A stretch of DNA of 64,000 bases from Mycolicibacterium sp. CR10 (GCF_005222675.1 NZ_STGE01000009.1:310001-374000), one strand, 5' to 3'; shown: positions 1 through 9,217, numbered from the stretch's first letter. The notes: generated from the sequence alone by a model not told the origin. Program-made: numbers and translations.

Positions 1-1414
1 GATGCGGGCAGCGACGCTGAATCTCCCAGCCGTCCAACGTGATCGACGCGGTATCGTCGTGCGCTTCGGCGAACCAGCCGTCGGCGTAGGCGATCCGCTC
101 GTCGGTCAGGCACTTGAAGAACGTGTACAGGTACTCGTTGTAGCCCCCGACCCGCCATGCGGTGAAACGGGTGGACAGGAAGATGGTGTTCACCCAGTCG
201 GGCTCGCGGTCGCGCACGACCGTGCGTACCAACTCGGGTGGGATGCCGAAGCCGTAGCGGAATTTCTCATCCGGGATCGGTTCGCGCACTGCACGTTTCG
301 GAAAGTCCAGCACCACCGTCTCGGGTCCGATGCGCAGCTCGACCGGATAGCCTATGCCGTCGCAGATCTGGTCGCTGGCCAGCATGATCGGTTCGAAGAG
401 TTCGCGCAGCGGCTCCAGCAGAGGCTCTCCGGCCGCGGGTGCCCAGCCGGCCTTCTCCGCGGCGAGCACCGGCGCCATCCGCTCGGCGAACGCGGCGATG
501 TAGTCGGCCTTGCCGGTCGTGAAGATCGCGCGCACCTCGTCGTCGGGAATCGGGTGGGTGAGCGAATTGAGCTGTGAGCCGGTGAATTCCGCGGTCGATC
601 CCGGGATCATCAGCAGGCCGCCGTCGTGACCGTGCGCCGTCATCTGGTCCAGGAACACCACCTGGTCGGGGAAGATGTTGGCCGGATCGTCGTGGTCGTC
701 GTTGAGGTCGCGCAACTCCGGGTCGAGAAAGCACGGCGGGCCGGCCGACGGGATCACCCAGGTCGCGCCGACCTGCGCGATGTACTGCCTGCAGCGGTCC
801 ATCCCGCGTTGCCGCTTCTGGGTCCCGAACGCCTCCTTGGCCCGGGCCGGCATGTCGTAGACCATCGGGTACCAGATCGCCCCCGAATACTGCAGCATGT
901 GCACGTCGATCTGGCCGAAATCGGTGTGCAGCACGTCCAGGTCGATGGGCCGGGCATCGTTCATGTTGAAGGCGACGGTCTCCCCGTCGTCGACGACCAG
1001 GCCGGAATCGCCGATGGGCCCGTCGGCGGGCGCGCGCAGCGCGATGATCATCACGTCCAGGTCGCCCTTGGGCCCGCTCACCCGGTGTTTGACCGAGTCG
1101 GTGGTCTCGAAGAACCGGTGGAAGCCCAGCTTCTCCAACTCGCGCCGCAGGTCGGGCACCGGGAAGTCCGGAAGCAGCACGACGGCGTCCTTGTTGACAT
1201 GTTCGGCCAGGTTCTGCGGGTCGAAGTGGTCCTTGTGCAGGTGCGAGACGTACAGATAGTCGACCTCGCCGAGCGCCGTCCAGTCGAGCGTGCGGTTGTC
1301 GGGAAACGGGAACCACGACGCGAAGTACGCCGGGTTCACCCAGGGATCGCACAGGATGCTTCCGGCCTTGGTGTCGATGCGGAAGCCGGCGTGGCCGACG
1401 CTCGTGACCTGCAC
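1..1414 (-). CDS. MBL-fold / Rieske protein (Rv3818-like), 3' end outside window
   Basis: Read from GTG 1414 (preceded by AGAGGGG), 471 residues are visible before the window edge. The N-terminal part is a UlaG-type metallo-beta-lactamase fold with the metal motif HLHKDHFD (H58, H60, D62, H63). The visible end reads RRCPH (C469, H471), the first CxH half of a Rieske [2Fe-2S] site; the second Cys/His pair must lie beyond base 1. The order MBL then Rieske is the same as I recall for Rv3818 of M. tuberculosis. Substrate unknown. It follows the phosphotransferase-like gene by 38 bases on the same strand, so the two are probably cotranscribed. The family match is strong; the function is not established. 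Confidence 0.88.
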   Translation of the reverse strand, partial: MQVTSVGHAGFRIDTKAGSILCDPWVNPAYFASWFPFPDNRTLDWTALGEVDYLYVSHLHKDHFDPQNLAEHVNKDAVVLLPDFPVPDLRRELEKLGFHRFFETTDSVKHRVSGPKGDLDVMIIALRAPADGPIGDSGLVVDDGETVAFNMNDARPIDLDVLHTDFGQIDVHMLQYSGAIWYPMVYDMPARAKEAFGTQKRQRGMDRCRQYIAQVGATWVIPSAGPPCFLDPELRDLNDDHDDPANIFPDQVVFLDQMTAHGHDGGLLMIPGSTAEFTGSQLNSLTHPIPDDEVRAIFTTGKADYIAAFAERMAPVLAAEKAGWAPAAGEPLLEPLRELFEPIMLASDQICDGIGYPVELRIGPETVVLDFPKRAVREPIPDEKFRYGFGIPPELVRTVVRDREPDWVNTIFLSTRFTAWRVGGYNEYLYTFFKCLTDERIAYADGWFAEAHDDTASITLDGWEIQRRCPH

Positions 1415-1452
1415 AGATATCCCCTCTGGTGGCTGCTTGCTCGCCGCCCAGC

Positions 1453-2160
1453 TTAGCCGGGTGCTGCAGGCTCGTCGTTCCAGCGGCCCCGGTAGTGGGC
1501 GATGCGCTCCCTGTCGGGGGGTGCCCCATACGCGTCGAGCAGCACGGCTTCATAGTCCCGGTCGTCCGCGGTCGGGTAGTTCCAGTCCAGTGACATCGTC
1601 GCGATCGCCAGGTCCGCCCAGCGGTCGGCGACGCCGAGGTCGCCCAGATCGACATGCCCACTGAAGGTGCCGTCGTCGCCCATCAGCGTGTTGGGAGCGC
1701 AGGCGTCGCCGTGGCACACCACCAGCCGGTCGGCCGGTGGCCCGGCGCCGCCCACCCAGGACGGGCGGCCGAACGGGCAGGCGTCGACCGGCAATGCGTC
1801 GTGCAATTCGCGCAGACCCGCACCGATGGCCCGTGCCGCCACCTCGGGCCGGTCAGACCAGAGTGCGTCGACTGCCGAGCGTCCCGGCAGCGCGGAGGTC
1901 CACAGCCAGCCGGGACCAGAGTCCAGCACCGTCGGGACCGCGGCGTAGGAACGCGCCCACTGCAGTCGCTGCACTTCGGCATCCAGCAGGCGTGGGGCGT
2001 CTTCGGGATAGATCTTCACGAACTCCTCCGGTGCGTCCGCGGCGCCGATTCGGAAGGTCACCCCACCGAGTTCGTTGACCCACACCGCCGTGACGGGCCG
2101 CTCGCCGGCAATCGCGGCGACCACCGCCGGCACCGGCATCGGTCCGCTCGGAGCGCTCAC
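1453..2160 (-). CDS. Aminoglycoside phosphotransferase-like kinase (Rv3817-like)
   Basis: 235 residues with the APH/choline-kinase fold. The catalytic loop reads VVCHGDACAPNTL and the metal-binding segment VDLGDLG lies about 20 residues later. This predicts phosphoryl transfer from ATP to a small hydroxylated substrate, or drug resistance; the real substrate is unknown. I chose GTG 2160 because AGAAGG sits just upstream. The open frame runs on far beyond it, but that extension lies antisense to the acyltransferase genes and is not credible. ATG 2139 is an alternative start. Divergent from the acyltransferase at 2245, with about 85 bases between them for both promoters. Confidence 0.85.
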   Translation of the reverse strand: MSAPSGPMPVPAVVAAIAGERPVTAVWVNELGGVTFRIGAADAPEEFVKIYPEDAPRLLDAEVQRLQWARSYAAVPTVLDSGPGWLWTSALPGRSAVDALWSDRPEVAARAIGAGLRELHDALPVDACPFGRPSWVGGAGPPADRLVVCHGDACAPNTLMGDDGTFSGHVDLGDLGVADRWADLAIATMSLDWNYPTADDRDYEAVLLDAYGAPPDRERIAHYRGRWNDEPAAPG

Positions 2161-2244
2161 TGGTGCCTTCTGCTCTTCGCGCGAGCGCTCATCGCTGCCC
2201 CACCTGCCTGTGTCCGGATGCGTCAGCGCACTACGCTGGCGGCT

Positions 2245-3021
2245 GTGGAACCGGTATACGGCACAGCCATCCGACTCGCCCGCCTGGCATGGCGGGCGCA
2301 GGGCCTGACCTTCACCGTCACCGGCGTGGAGAACCTGCCGCGCACCGGCGGGGCGGTGATCGCGATCAACCACACCAGCTACTTCGACTTCACCTTCGCC
2401 GGACTTCCCGCCTTCCAGCAGCACCTCGGACGCAAGGTGCGGTTCATGGCGAAAAAGGAAGTCTTCGACAACAAGATGACCGGCCCGCTGATGCGCGGAA
2501 TGCGGCACATCGAGGTGGACCGCAACAGCGGCGCAGCATCCTTCGAACTGGCGTGCCAGAAGCTCAGGGAAGGCGAGTTCGTCGGCGTCTACCCCGAAGC
2601 CACGATCAGCCGCAGCTTCGAGATCAAGGAGTTCAAGTCGGGTGCGGCGCGGATGGCCATCGCCGCAGGTGTGCCCATCGTGCCGCACATCGTGTGGGGC
2701 GCCCAGCGCATCTGGACCAAAGGTCATCCGAAGAAGTTGTGGCGTCCGAAGGTCCCCATCTCCGTCGCCGTGGGCACACCCATCGAGCCGACGTTGCCGG
2801 CGCCGGAGTTGACCGCGCTGCTGCACTCCCGCATGCAGCACCTGCTCGCCCACGTCCAGGACGCCTATGGTCCGCATCCGCCCGGCGAGTTCTGGGTGCC
2901 GCACCGGCTCGGTGGTGGTGCGCCGACCTTGGCGGAGGCCAACCACCTCGATGCCGAGGAGGCTGCCGAGAAGGCCGCGCGCCGGACACAGCGCGACGGC
3001 CCGAACGAGGCGCCGGGGTAG
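2245..3021 (+). CDS. 1-acylglycerol-3-phosphate O-acyltransferase family protein (PlsC-like)
   Basis: 258 residues with the glycerolipid acyltransferase motifs: HTSYFD (H43-D48, the HX4D catalytic pair) and a later PEATISRSF block, followed by VPIVPHIVWG. Expected to transfer an acyl chain to a lysophospholipid or related acceptor at the inner face of the membrane. GTG 2245 is chosen because the paralogue four bases downstream starts with the same VEPV residues; ATG 2218 is possible. It is first of a tight three-gene run with the second acyltransferase and the HAD phosphatase. M. tuberculosis has three such paralogues (Rv3814c-Rv3816c) at this place; only two are present here. Confidence 0.9.
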   Translation: MEPVYGTAIRLARLAWRAQGLTFTVTGVENLPRTGGAVIAINHTSYFDFTFAGLPAFQQHLGRKVRFMAKKEVFDNKMTGPLMRGMRHIEVDRNSGAASFELACQKLREGEFVGVYPEATISRSFEIKEFKSGAARMAIAAGVPIVPHIVWGAQRIWTKGHPKKLWRPKVPISVAVGTPIEPTLPAPELTALLHSRMQHLLAHVQDAYGPHPPGEFWVPHRLGGGAPTLAEANHLDAEEAAEKAARRTQRDGPNEAPG

Positions 3022-3025
3022 CCCT

Positions 3026-3772
3026 GTGGAACCGGTCTTCCGCGCGCTGGAAATCGCGGCGAAGCTGGCGGTCCGGGCCACGGGGACACGGATCACCTAC
3101 CAGGGACTGGAGCACATCCCCGCTTCCGGCGGCGCCGTCATCGCGATCAACCACACCGGCTACGTCGATTTCCTGCCCGCCGCCCTGGCGGCCAACCACC
3201 GCAAGCGCCGGATGCGCTTCATGATCAAGGCGGAGATGAACCAGGTGAAGACCGTGCGCTGGCTGATCCGGCACACCGGCACGATTCCGGTGGACCGGCA
3301 CGCGGGCGCGGGCGCCTACGCCGCCGCGGTGGAGTCGTTGAAGCGCGGCGAAATCGTCGGCGTGTATCCGGAGGCCACCATCAGCCGTAGTTTCGAACTC
3401 AAGGATTTCAAGTCCGGTGCGGTGCGGATGGCCCAGGACGCGCGGGTGCCGATCGTGCCGCTGATCGTCTGGGGAGCGCACCGGTTGTGGACCAAAGATC
3501 ATCCGAAAGTGCTGGGACACAAGAAGATACCGATAACTGTGGCGGTCGGTGCGCCCATCGCGCCGAACGGCACCTCGGCCGAGATGTCCACCGCGATGCG
3601 CTCAGGGATGACTGAGTTGCTGCACAGAGTGCAGGACGGCTACCCGAGGCCGCAGGGCGCGTACTGGCTGCCGCAGCGCCTCGGCGGCACTGCGCCGACG
3701 CCGACCCAGGCCAAGGCTCTCGACGACGCGGAACTGGCGGAGCGGGCCCGCAGGCGGGGCGATCGCCCGTGA
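3026..3772 (+). CDS. Second PlsC-like acyltransferase, tandem paralogue
   Basis: 248 residues, clearly homologous to the preceding gene: HX4D motif at H43-D48 (HTGYVD), the PEATISRSFELKDFKSG block and VPIVPLIVWG. The start GTG 3026 is four bases after the upstream stop (TAG 3019-3021), so translation is likely coupled. The last four bases overlap the HAD gene start (GTGA). Role inferred: acylation of lysophospholipid or glycerol-type acceptors in envelope lipid synthesis. Substrate specificity cannot be told from the sequence. Confidence 0.9.
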   Translation: MEPVFRALEIAAKLAVRATGTRITYQGLEHIPASGGAVIAINHTGYVDFLPAALAANHRKRRMRFMIKAEMNQVKTVRWLIRHTGTIPVDRHAGAGAYAAAVESLKRGEIVGVYPEATISRSFELKDFKSGAVRMAQDARVPIVPLIVWGAHRLWTKDHPKVLGHKKIPITVAVGAPIAPNGTSAEMSTAMRSGMTELLHRVQDGYPRPQGAYWLPQRLGGTAPTPTQAKALDDAELAERARRRGDRP

Positions 3773-4581
3773 AGCCTGCGCTGATCGCCACCGATGTGGA
3801 CGGCACACTGCTCGACGACGACGAGAAGATCAGCCCGAGAACCCGTGCGGCGGTGCGCGCGCTCGTGGATGCGGGGGCACACTTCGTGCTCGCGACCGGC
3901 CGTCCCCCACGCTGGGTCAAGCCCATCGTCGACCAGTTGGGTTTCGCCCCGATGGCGGTGTGCGCCAACGGTGCCGTGATCTACGACCCTGCGACGGACC
4001 GGATCGTCTCTTCGCGCACGCTGTCGACCGACGCTCTCGCCGAACTGGCCGAGGTCGCCACCCGGGTGATCCCCGGTGCGGGACTGGCTGTCGAGAGAGT
4101 GGGCCGGACCGCCCATGATGCGGCCACCCCGCAGTTCGTCAGCTCGCCGGGATACGAGCACGCCTGGCTCAATCCCGACAACACCGAGGTGTCGGTGGAA
4201 GACCTGCTCAGCGCGCCCGCCGTCAAGCTGCTGATTCGCAAGGCCGGGGCTCGCAGCGCGGACATGGTTGCCGAGCTGGCCAGACACGTCGGGATCGAGG
4301 GCGATATCACCTACTCCACGAACAACGGTCTGGTGGAGATCGTGCCGCTCGGCGTGAGCAAGGCCACCGGCATCGAGGAGTTGACGCGGCCGCTCGGGAT
4401 CGATGCGGCGGATGTGGTCACGTTCGGGGACATGCCCAACGACGTGCCGATGCTGGGCTGGGCGGGTATCGGCGTCGCGATGGGTAACGCGCACCCGGAC
4501 GCGGTGGCCGCAGCGGACGAGGTGACGGCCACCAATGTCGACGACGGCGTGGCCCGCGTGCTCGAACGCTGGTGGCTGTGA
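3769..4581 (+). CDS. Cof-type HAD-family hydrolase (Rv3813c-like)
   Basis: 270 residues. Motif I is TDVDGTLL (D9 nucleophile, D11 acid/base). A large cap region follows, and motif IV GDMPNDVPML lies near the C terminus, which places it in the Cof/YbiV subgroup of HAD phosphatases. Such enzymes dephosphorylate sugar phosphates, nucleotides or flavin/PLP phosphates; the substrate here is unknown. GTG 3769 overlaps the acyltransferase stop by four bases, so it belongs to the same transcription unit. It ends 78 bases before the LuxR-type regulator. Confidence 0.92.
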   Translation: MKPALIATDVDGTLLDDDEKISPRTRAAVRALVDAGAHFVLATGRPPRWVKPIVDQLGFAPMAVCANGAVIYDPATDRIVSSRTLSTDALAELAEVATRVIPGAGLAVERVGRTAHDAATPQFVSSPGYEHAWLNPDNTEVSVEDLLSAPAVKLLIRKAGARSADMVAELARHVGIEGDITYSTNNGLVEIVPLGVSKATGIEELTRPLGIDAADVVTFGDMPNDVPMLGWAGIGVAMGNAHPDAVAAADEVTATNVDDGVARVLERWWL

Positions 4582-4659
4582 ACCCGGGATCACCGTAAGT
4601 TCGCAGCAGTTTCCCAACTTGACTGCTCGTCGACGTTTGCTGGCTGTCATGATGTCGGT

Positions 4660-7449
4660 GTGGGGGCAGGTCCGGGGCTGTCGGGGGCATTGTTGGGCGC
4701 CGTCGTGGAGTTCCTCGGGACGGCCCGGCAGCAGCCCGCCGGGCTCCTCGTCGAGGGTGAACCTGGCATCGGCAAGACGACGCTGTGGACCAGCGTCGTC
4801 GACCGAGCATCCCGTTCGGGTTTCCTGGTGATGACGGCGCAGACCGGGCAGGCCGAATCCGTGCTGGCGAACGCCGCGATCGCCGACCTCTTCAGTGCCG
4901 TGGAACCCGGGGTCCTTGCCGCGCTGCCCGACGTACAGCGGTTGGCCGCCGACCGGGTGCTGTTGCGCGACGACACCGCCGGTCGGCCTACTGACGAGCG
5001 GGTCACCGCCGCCGCGCTGCTGACCGCGGTGCATGTGATGAGCTCCCAGGCGCCCGTGCTGATCGCGATCGACGACGTGCAGTGGCTGGATCTGTCGAGC
5101 CGGGCCGTGCTGGCGTTCGTCGCCCGCAGGCTCAGAGGTCCGGTCGGGGTGCTAGTGACCGAACGCTCAGGCCCGGGTGGGCCGGACTCGGCGGCGTCAT
5201 GGTTGCAGGTGGGCCCGGCAGGTGCGTTGACGCGGACCCGCGTCGCCCCGATGAGTCTGGGCGCTCTGCACGCCATGCTGTCGGCGCGGCTGGGCCGAGC
5301 GTTCTCCCGGCCTGCCATCGTGCGCATCGCCGAGATATCGGGGGGAAACCCCTTCTACGCACTCGAGCTCGCGCGGGCGGTCGACTCCGGCCCTCAGTCG
5401 GTTAACCGGCTTCCGGCCACGCTATCGGAGCTGGTGCGGGTGCGGGTCGACGGTCTCGACGACGAAGTCCGGGAAGTACTCGTGGTCGCAGCGTCGGTGA
5501 GCACGCCGACGGTCGACCTGCTCGCCCGGGCGGTCGGATCGTCCGTCGAGCGGGTGACCGCGTTACTGGAGGTCGCTGAGGTCGACGAGATCGTCGCTAT
5601 CGAGGGCAACCGGGTGCGGTTCACCCACCCGTTGCTGGCCAGTGGCATCTATGACTGCGCAGATCCGGCCCACCGCAGGAAGATTCACCGGAGCGTGGCG
5701 GGGATCACGGAGCAGCCCGAGCTCAGGGCCCGGCACCTGGCGTTGGCGGCGACGGTTGCCGATGAGGCCACACTGCAGGCACTGGACTCGGCAGCCGATG
5801 CGGCGCGGGCCCGCGGGGCGCCGGCAGCGGCTGCGGAGTTGCTCGAACTGGCGATCCATCGGGGTGGCGACAAGGTGACGCGACGGCTCAGGGCGGCCGA
5901 GCATCATTTCCGGGCCGGTGACATGGCCAAGACGGCTGCCCTGCTCGAACCGGCGCTCGACGGGATGCGGCCCGGGATCATGCGGGCGCTGGTGTTGAAT
6001 CTTCTTGCCGGCGTGCGGATCTACGAGGACGACCACCTCGGCGCGGTGGAGCTCCTGGACCGGGCGAAGGACGATGCCGTCGACAACGACGTGGTGCTGG
6101 TGTCCACCCTGCTGTCGCTGGCATTCGCCGAGGGGGCGGTCGGCACCTTCGCCGACCAGTTGGCGACCGTACGACAGGCCGTCGCGATCGCGGAGCAGGC
6201 GGGGGTCCCCTCGCTGACCAGCCAGACGCTCTCGGTCTGGGTGCATGTGAGTTTCGAGCAGGGCCTCGGCTTGGACGAGGCGGCGCTGGAGCGTGCCTTG
6301 GAGCTGGAGGATACCGGCTCTGATGTGCCGATTCCATTCCGCGCCAGCGCAACTCGCGCGTTGATGCTGGCGCTCACCGGGGGACTGGCCGAAGCGGATG
6401 AGCAGCTGGGCAGGATCGCCGAGCGGAGCCGCGAATGCGGCGCCGAGAACGATCTGATGGCCGTACTGGGTTACCGCGGGCTGGTGGCTCTCTGGCGGGG
6501 TCGCTACGCCGACGCGGAGAAACTCGCCGCGCAGACCCTCGAACGTGCCGAACAGCTCGGTGGGTCCATGGTGATCGCCCTCAGTATCAGTGCGGTGGCC
6601 GCCTCGTACGGCGGCCGTGTCGAGGAGGCCCGCCGGTATGTGCGTGCGGCCCTCGAGCAGACAGACCGCTGCGCGCCGCCGCTGATGGTGTGGGCGGGTG
6701 CCACGATGGCGTTTCTCGAGACGTCGTTGGGCAATCACCGGCAGGCGGTCGAGGCCGCGCAACCGCTGTTCGCGATGTACGCGCCGTTCGACGCGAGCGA
6801 GATCTGGACGTGCTGGTTTGTCCCCGATGCCGTGGAGGCGTTGATCGCGCTCGGTCGTCTGGACGAGGCCGAGCCGCCGATCGAGGCCCTCGAGCGCAAC
6901 GGCGCCAAGCTGGACCGGCCCTGGATGCTGGCGATGGGCGGCCGGTGCCGGGCGATGCTGCTGGCCGCGCGCGGTGAGCTGGGAGAGGCGCTCGAAGCTG
7001 TGCAGCGGGCGATGGTCGAACACGGCCGGCTGCCGATGCCGTTCGAACAGGCCAGGACGCAGCTGCTGATGGGCGAGCTGCAGCGCCGGCTGCGCCGCAA
7101 GGACGCCGCGGCGGCGTCACTGCGCGACGCGCTGGCGACCTTCGAGCGGCTGGGGACGCCGCTGTGGGCGGCGCGGGCCCGCGCAGAACTCCTGCGCGCG
7201 TCCGGAAGGCCCGGCGGGCCGGAGGTAGAGCTGTCCGCCTCGGAGCGGCGGGTGGCCGAGCTCGCCGCGTCCGGCATGACCAACCGTGATGTGGCCGCCG
7301 CGCTGTTCATCAGCGTCAAGACCGTCGAGATCAACCTGACCCGCGCCTACCGCAAGCTCGGCATCCGATCCCGGACCCAACTCGGTCAGCGCTTGCGTCA
7401 AGGCGGCGAGGGGTCAGACCGGGTTGATCGGCGGCGTGAATCGCTCTAG
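4660..7449 (+). CDS. Large AAA-ATPase / LuxR-type transcriptional regulator (LAL-like)
   Basis: 929 residues. The Walker A motif GEPGIGKTT lies at residues 33-41 and a Walker B IAIDDVQWLD at about 133-143. A long helical TPR-like middle follows, and a C-terminal LuxR helix-turn-helix begins SASERRVAELAASGMTNRD. The size and order fit the LAL regulators, which respond to an unknown ligand through ATP hydrolysis and activate transcription. It is read convergently with the LGFP amidase; their ends overlap by 36 bases (7414-7449). In M. tuberculosis the equivalent site holds PE_PGRS62 (Rv3812), so this is a lineage-specific gene. Start: GTG 4660; weak ribosome site, so uncertain by a few codons. 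Confidence 0.88.
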   Translation: MGAGPGLSGALLGAVVEFLGTARQQPAGLLVEGEPGIGKTTLWTSVVDRASRSGFLVMTAQTGQAESVLANAAIADLFSAVEPGVLAALPDVQRLAADRVLLRDDTAGRPTDERVTAAALLTAVHVMSSQAPVLIAIDDVQWLDLSSRAVLAFVARRLRGPVGVLVTERSGPGGPDSAASWLQVGPAGALTRTRVAPMSLGALHAMLSARLGRAFSRPAIVRIAEISGGNPFYALELARAVDSGPQSVNRLPATLSELVRVRVDGLDDEVREVLVVAASVSTPTVDLLARAVGSSVERVTALLEVAEVDEIVAIEGNRVRFTHPLLASGIYDCADPAHRRKIHRSVAGITEQPELRARHLALAATVADEATLQALDSAADAARARGAPAAAAELLELAIHRGGDKVTRRLRAAEHHFRAGDMAKTAALLEPALDGMRPGIMRALVLNLLAGVRIYEDDHLGAVELLDRAKDDAVDNDVVLVSTLLSLAFAEGAVGTFADQLATVRQAVAIAEQAGVPSLTSQTLSVWVHVSFEQGLGLDEAALERALELEDTGSDVPIPFRASATRALMLALTGGLAEADEQLGRIAERSRECGAENDLMAVLGYRGLVALWRGRYADAEKLAAQTLERAEQLGGSMVIALSISAVAASYGGRVEEARRYVRAALEQTDRCAPPLMVWAGATMAFLETSLGNHRQAVEAAQPLFAMYAPFDASEIWTCWFVPDAVEALIALGRLDEAEPPIEALERNGAKLDRPWMLAMGGRCRAMLLAARGELGEALEAVQRAMVEHGRLPMPFEQARTQLLMGELQRRLRRKDAAAASLRDALATFERLGTPLWAARARAELLRASGRPGGPEVELSASERRVAELAASGMTNRDVAAALFISVKTVEINLTRAYRKLGIRSRTQLGQRLRQGGEGSDRVDRRRESL

Positions 7450-9057
7450 TTGGATCGGCGCGAGATCGGCTGGTGGTGTGGGTAATTCGACCGGCACGCC
7501 GTCGATTACGCGCGTCACCGTGCCCTTCTCGCGGTCGAAGTTGAGCGTGCCGTGCTGGAAGTTCTGCACAATCCATTGGGGCTCGCCGATCTCGGAGCTG
7601 GTAGGCAGGCCCAGCGCCCCACGCTCGAACCCGAGCGACCCCCAGGATTTGTATAGTTCGCCGGTGACGGGCTCCGCCCCGGTCTCCGGTGACCAGTACA
7701 CTGCCCCTCGTTCGAAGGTGACGTAGCGGGTCGAACCTTCGCCGGACGCCTCGGGCGAGGTGGGCCTGCCCAGATAGCTGTTCATGCCGCCCAGGGAGTC
7801 CCACTTCGCGAAGATCGCCCCGCCGCGCAGGCTCTCGGCCAGTTGTTCGGGTCCGGGCGGATCGTTGAATCGCGCGGCGATGTCCCGGATTTCGGGCATC
7901 ACCGCGTAGGCGGCGTTGCCCGGGCACTCAGTGATGCCGACGTCGCGGTGCGTGAAGATTGTCGGCAGCGTCGGGGACGCGCCGAGCGGGAACTTGGTGA
8001 ACGAACCGCCCTCTGACGGCAGCACCACCGTACCGCGCGGATCGACGCCCGCCTGGCCGAGCACCCAGCCGAGAAGCCTTGCCGTGGTGCGCAATTGGAT
8101 CGGTGTGGGCGGTACCGTCTCGAAGTTGCCGAGCATGGCCACGCCCCAGGTGTTGTGGTTGAAGCCGCCGGTGTGCGCGCCCTCGACCGGCCGGTTGAGA
8201 CCACCTGCGCGGCCCTCGAATACCTGGCCGAACTTGTCCACCATCGCGTTGTAGGCGATGTCGCACCAGCCCAGGGTGCGGGTGTGGTACTCGTAGATCG
8301 ACCTGACGATGCCTGCCGAGTCACCGGGTGTGTAGTCGTTGCTTCCTGCCGTGTGGTGTACGACGCCTGCCTGGATCCTGGTGTCGTAGCGCGGTTCTCC
8401 GCAGCGCATCCCCTCGTCGGCGCCCCACTGGGCCCGGTTGATGATGTGCGGCGGCTGACCTGGGGGTGTCGCCGCGTTGGGCAACGGCAGCAGGTCGGCG
8501 GGGGTCTCCGGCGGGCTGATCAGGATCGCGTTGATGTTCTGGCCGAACGGTTGTTCCACGTTGGCGGGGACGTAGCCCAACGGCGGCCCGTCACGTCGAT
8601 CGGAGTTTTCCGGGGTCTGCGCGCCGGTCCGCTGGGCATCGGGCGGACGGGTGACGGCGATCTGCACGGTGGTGGTGCGCCCGACGAAGACGGGTTCGGT
8701 ACCTCGCACCATATCCGGCGCACCCTGCTGCGAGCGGTCGGGGCCGACGCCCTCGAGATGCTCGGCCTCATACCAGGGACCCCAGGAACCGTCGTCTTTC
8801 TTGGCGCGCACCCTGGCGGTGGTTCCGGTGAGGTCCTCAGAGGTCAGCGCCACCATCGAGAACGGCGTGTCCTGGCGGAGTTCGCGGATCGTCTCGCCGC
8901 CGCCGAGGTCGGTGAGCGGTTGCTGCGCCATCTTGGGGCTCTCCACCACCGGGTGCCGGTCGTCGCCGGGCATTCCGGTGATCGCCCAGGGCAGCAGCAA
9001 TACTGTCGCCGCGAGCGCGGTGAACAGTATCGACGGCACGCGACGGCGATACAGCAC
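7414..9057 (-). CDS. N-acetylmuramoyl-L-alanine amidase with LGFP repeats (Rv3811-like)
   Basis: 547 residues, GTG start 9057. A hydrophobic segment at about residues 10-27 should act as signal or anchor, placing the enzyme outside the membrane. The central amidase_2/PGRP fold has zinc ligands H234/H235 (VVHHTAG) and the late His/Cys region around HRDVGITECPGN. The C-terminal third has LGFP-type repeats (for example GALGLPTS and SWGSLGFERG), which in corynebacterial proteins are thought to bind the cell wall. Predicted role: cleavage of the amide bond between MurNAc and the stem peptide. Its 3' end overlaps the convergent LuxR-type regulator. Confidence 0.92.
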   Translation of the reverse strand: MLYRRRVPSILFTALAATVLLLPWAITGMPGDDRHPVVESPKMAQQPLTDLGGGETIRELRQDTPFSMVALTSEDLTGTTARVRAKKDDGSWGPWYEAEHLEGVGPDRSQQGAPDMVRGTEPVFVGRTTTVQIAVTRPPDAQRTGAQTPENSDRRDGPPLGYVPANVEQPFGQNINAILISPPETPADLLPLPNAATPPGQPPHIINRAQWGADEGMRCGEPRYDTRIQAGVVHHTAGSNDYTPGDSAGIVRSIYEYHTRTLGWCDIAYNAMVDKFGQVFEGRAGGLNRPVEGAHTGGFNHNTWGVAMLGNFETVPPTPIQLRTTARLLGWVLGQAGVDPRGTVVLPSEGGSFTKFPLGASPTLPTIFTHRDVGITECPGNAAYAVMPEIRDIAARFNDPPGPEQLAESLRGGAIFAKWDSLGGMNSYLGRPTSPEASGEGSTRYVTFERGAVYWSPETGAEPVTGELYKSWGSLGFERGALGLPTSSEIGEPQWIVQNFQHGTLNFDREKGTVTRVIDGVPVELPTPPADLAPIQLERFTPPINPV

Positions 9058-9137
9058 GGACTGATGTTACGTATGGGCCAGATGATGCAAGTGGTGCGAC
9101 ACGGCTATTCCGGTGACGAAACCGGCGAGGCACCTGC

Positions 9138-9178
9138 AACGGCACCGCAGAGCGTGCTGGCGCTTCTGCGGTGCCGTT
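9138..9178 (-). terminator. Strong hairpin between erp and the amidase gene
   Basis: Perfect 13-base inverted repeat AACGGCACCGCAG (9138-9150) / CTGCGGTGCCGTT (9166-9178). The loop itself adds four more pairs (AGCG/CGCT) with one bulged T. It lies 39 bases past the erp stop codon. There is no T-run after it, as is common for mycobacterial terminators. It could also attenuate readthrough into the amidase gene. Confidence 0.7.
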
Positions 9179-9217
9179 CGGTGGCAGGACTCGGAGGGAC
9201 TGTTGTGGACGCCCGGG

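Noticed and set aside
267..1661. 464-residue frame antisense/out of frame over the first gene
   Set aside because: Arg-rich nonsense composition; the neighbouring frame from GTG 1414 reads as a perfect MBL-Rieske protein.
2140..2210. AGCGCTCA motifs between the divergent genes as copies of the GAGCGNAGCGA repeat
   Set aside because: Only eight bases are shared, with different spacing; too short to assign to the repeat family.
1453..3096. 547-residue reading of the phosphotransferase-like protein
   Set aside because: The first 310 residues lie antisense to two well-supported acyltransferase genes and look like no protein family; the true start is near 2160.
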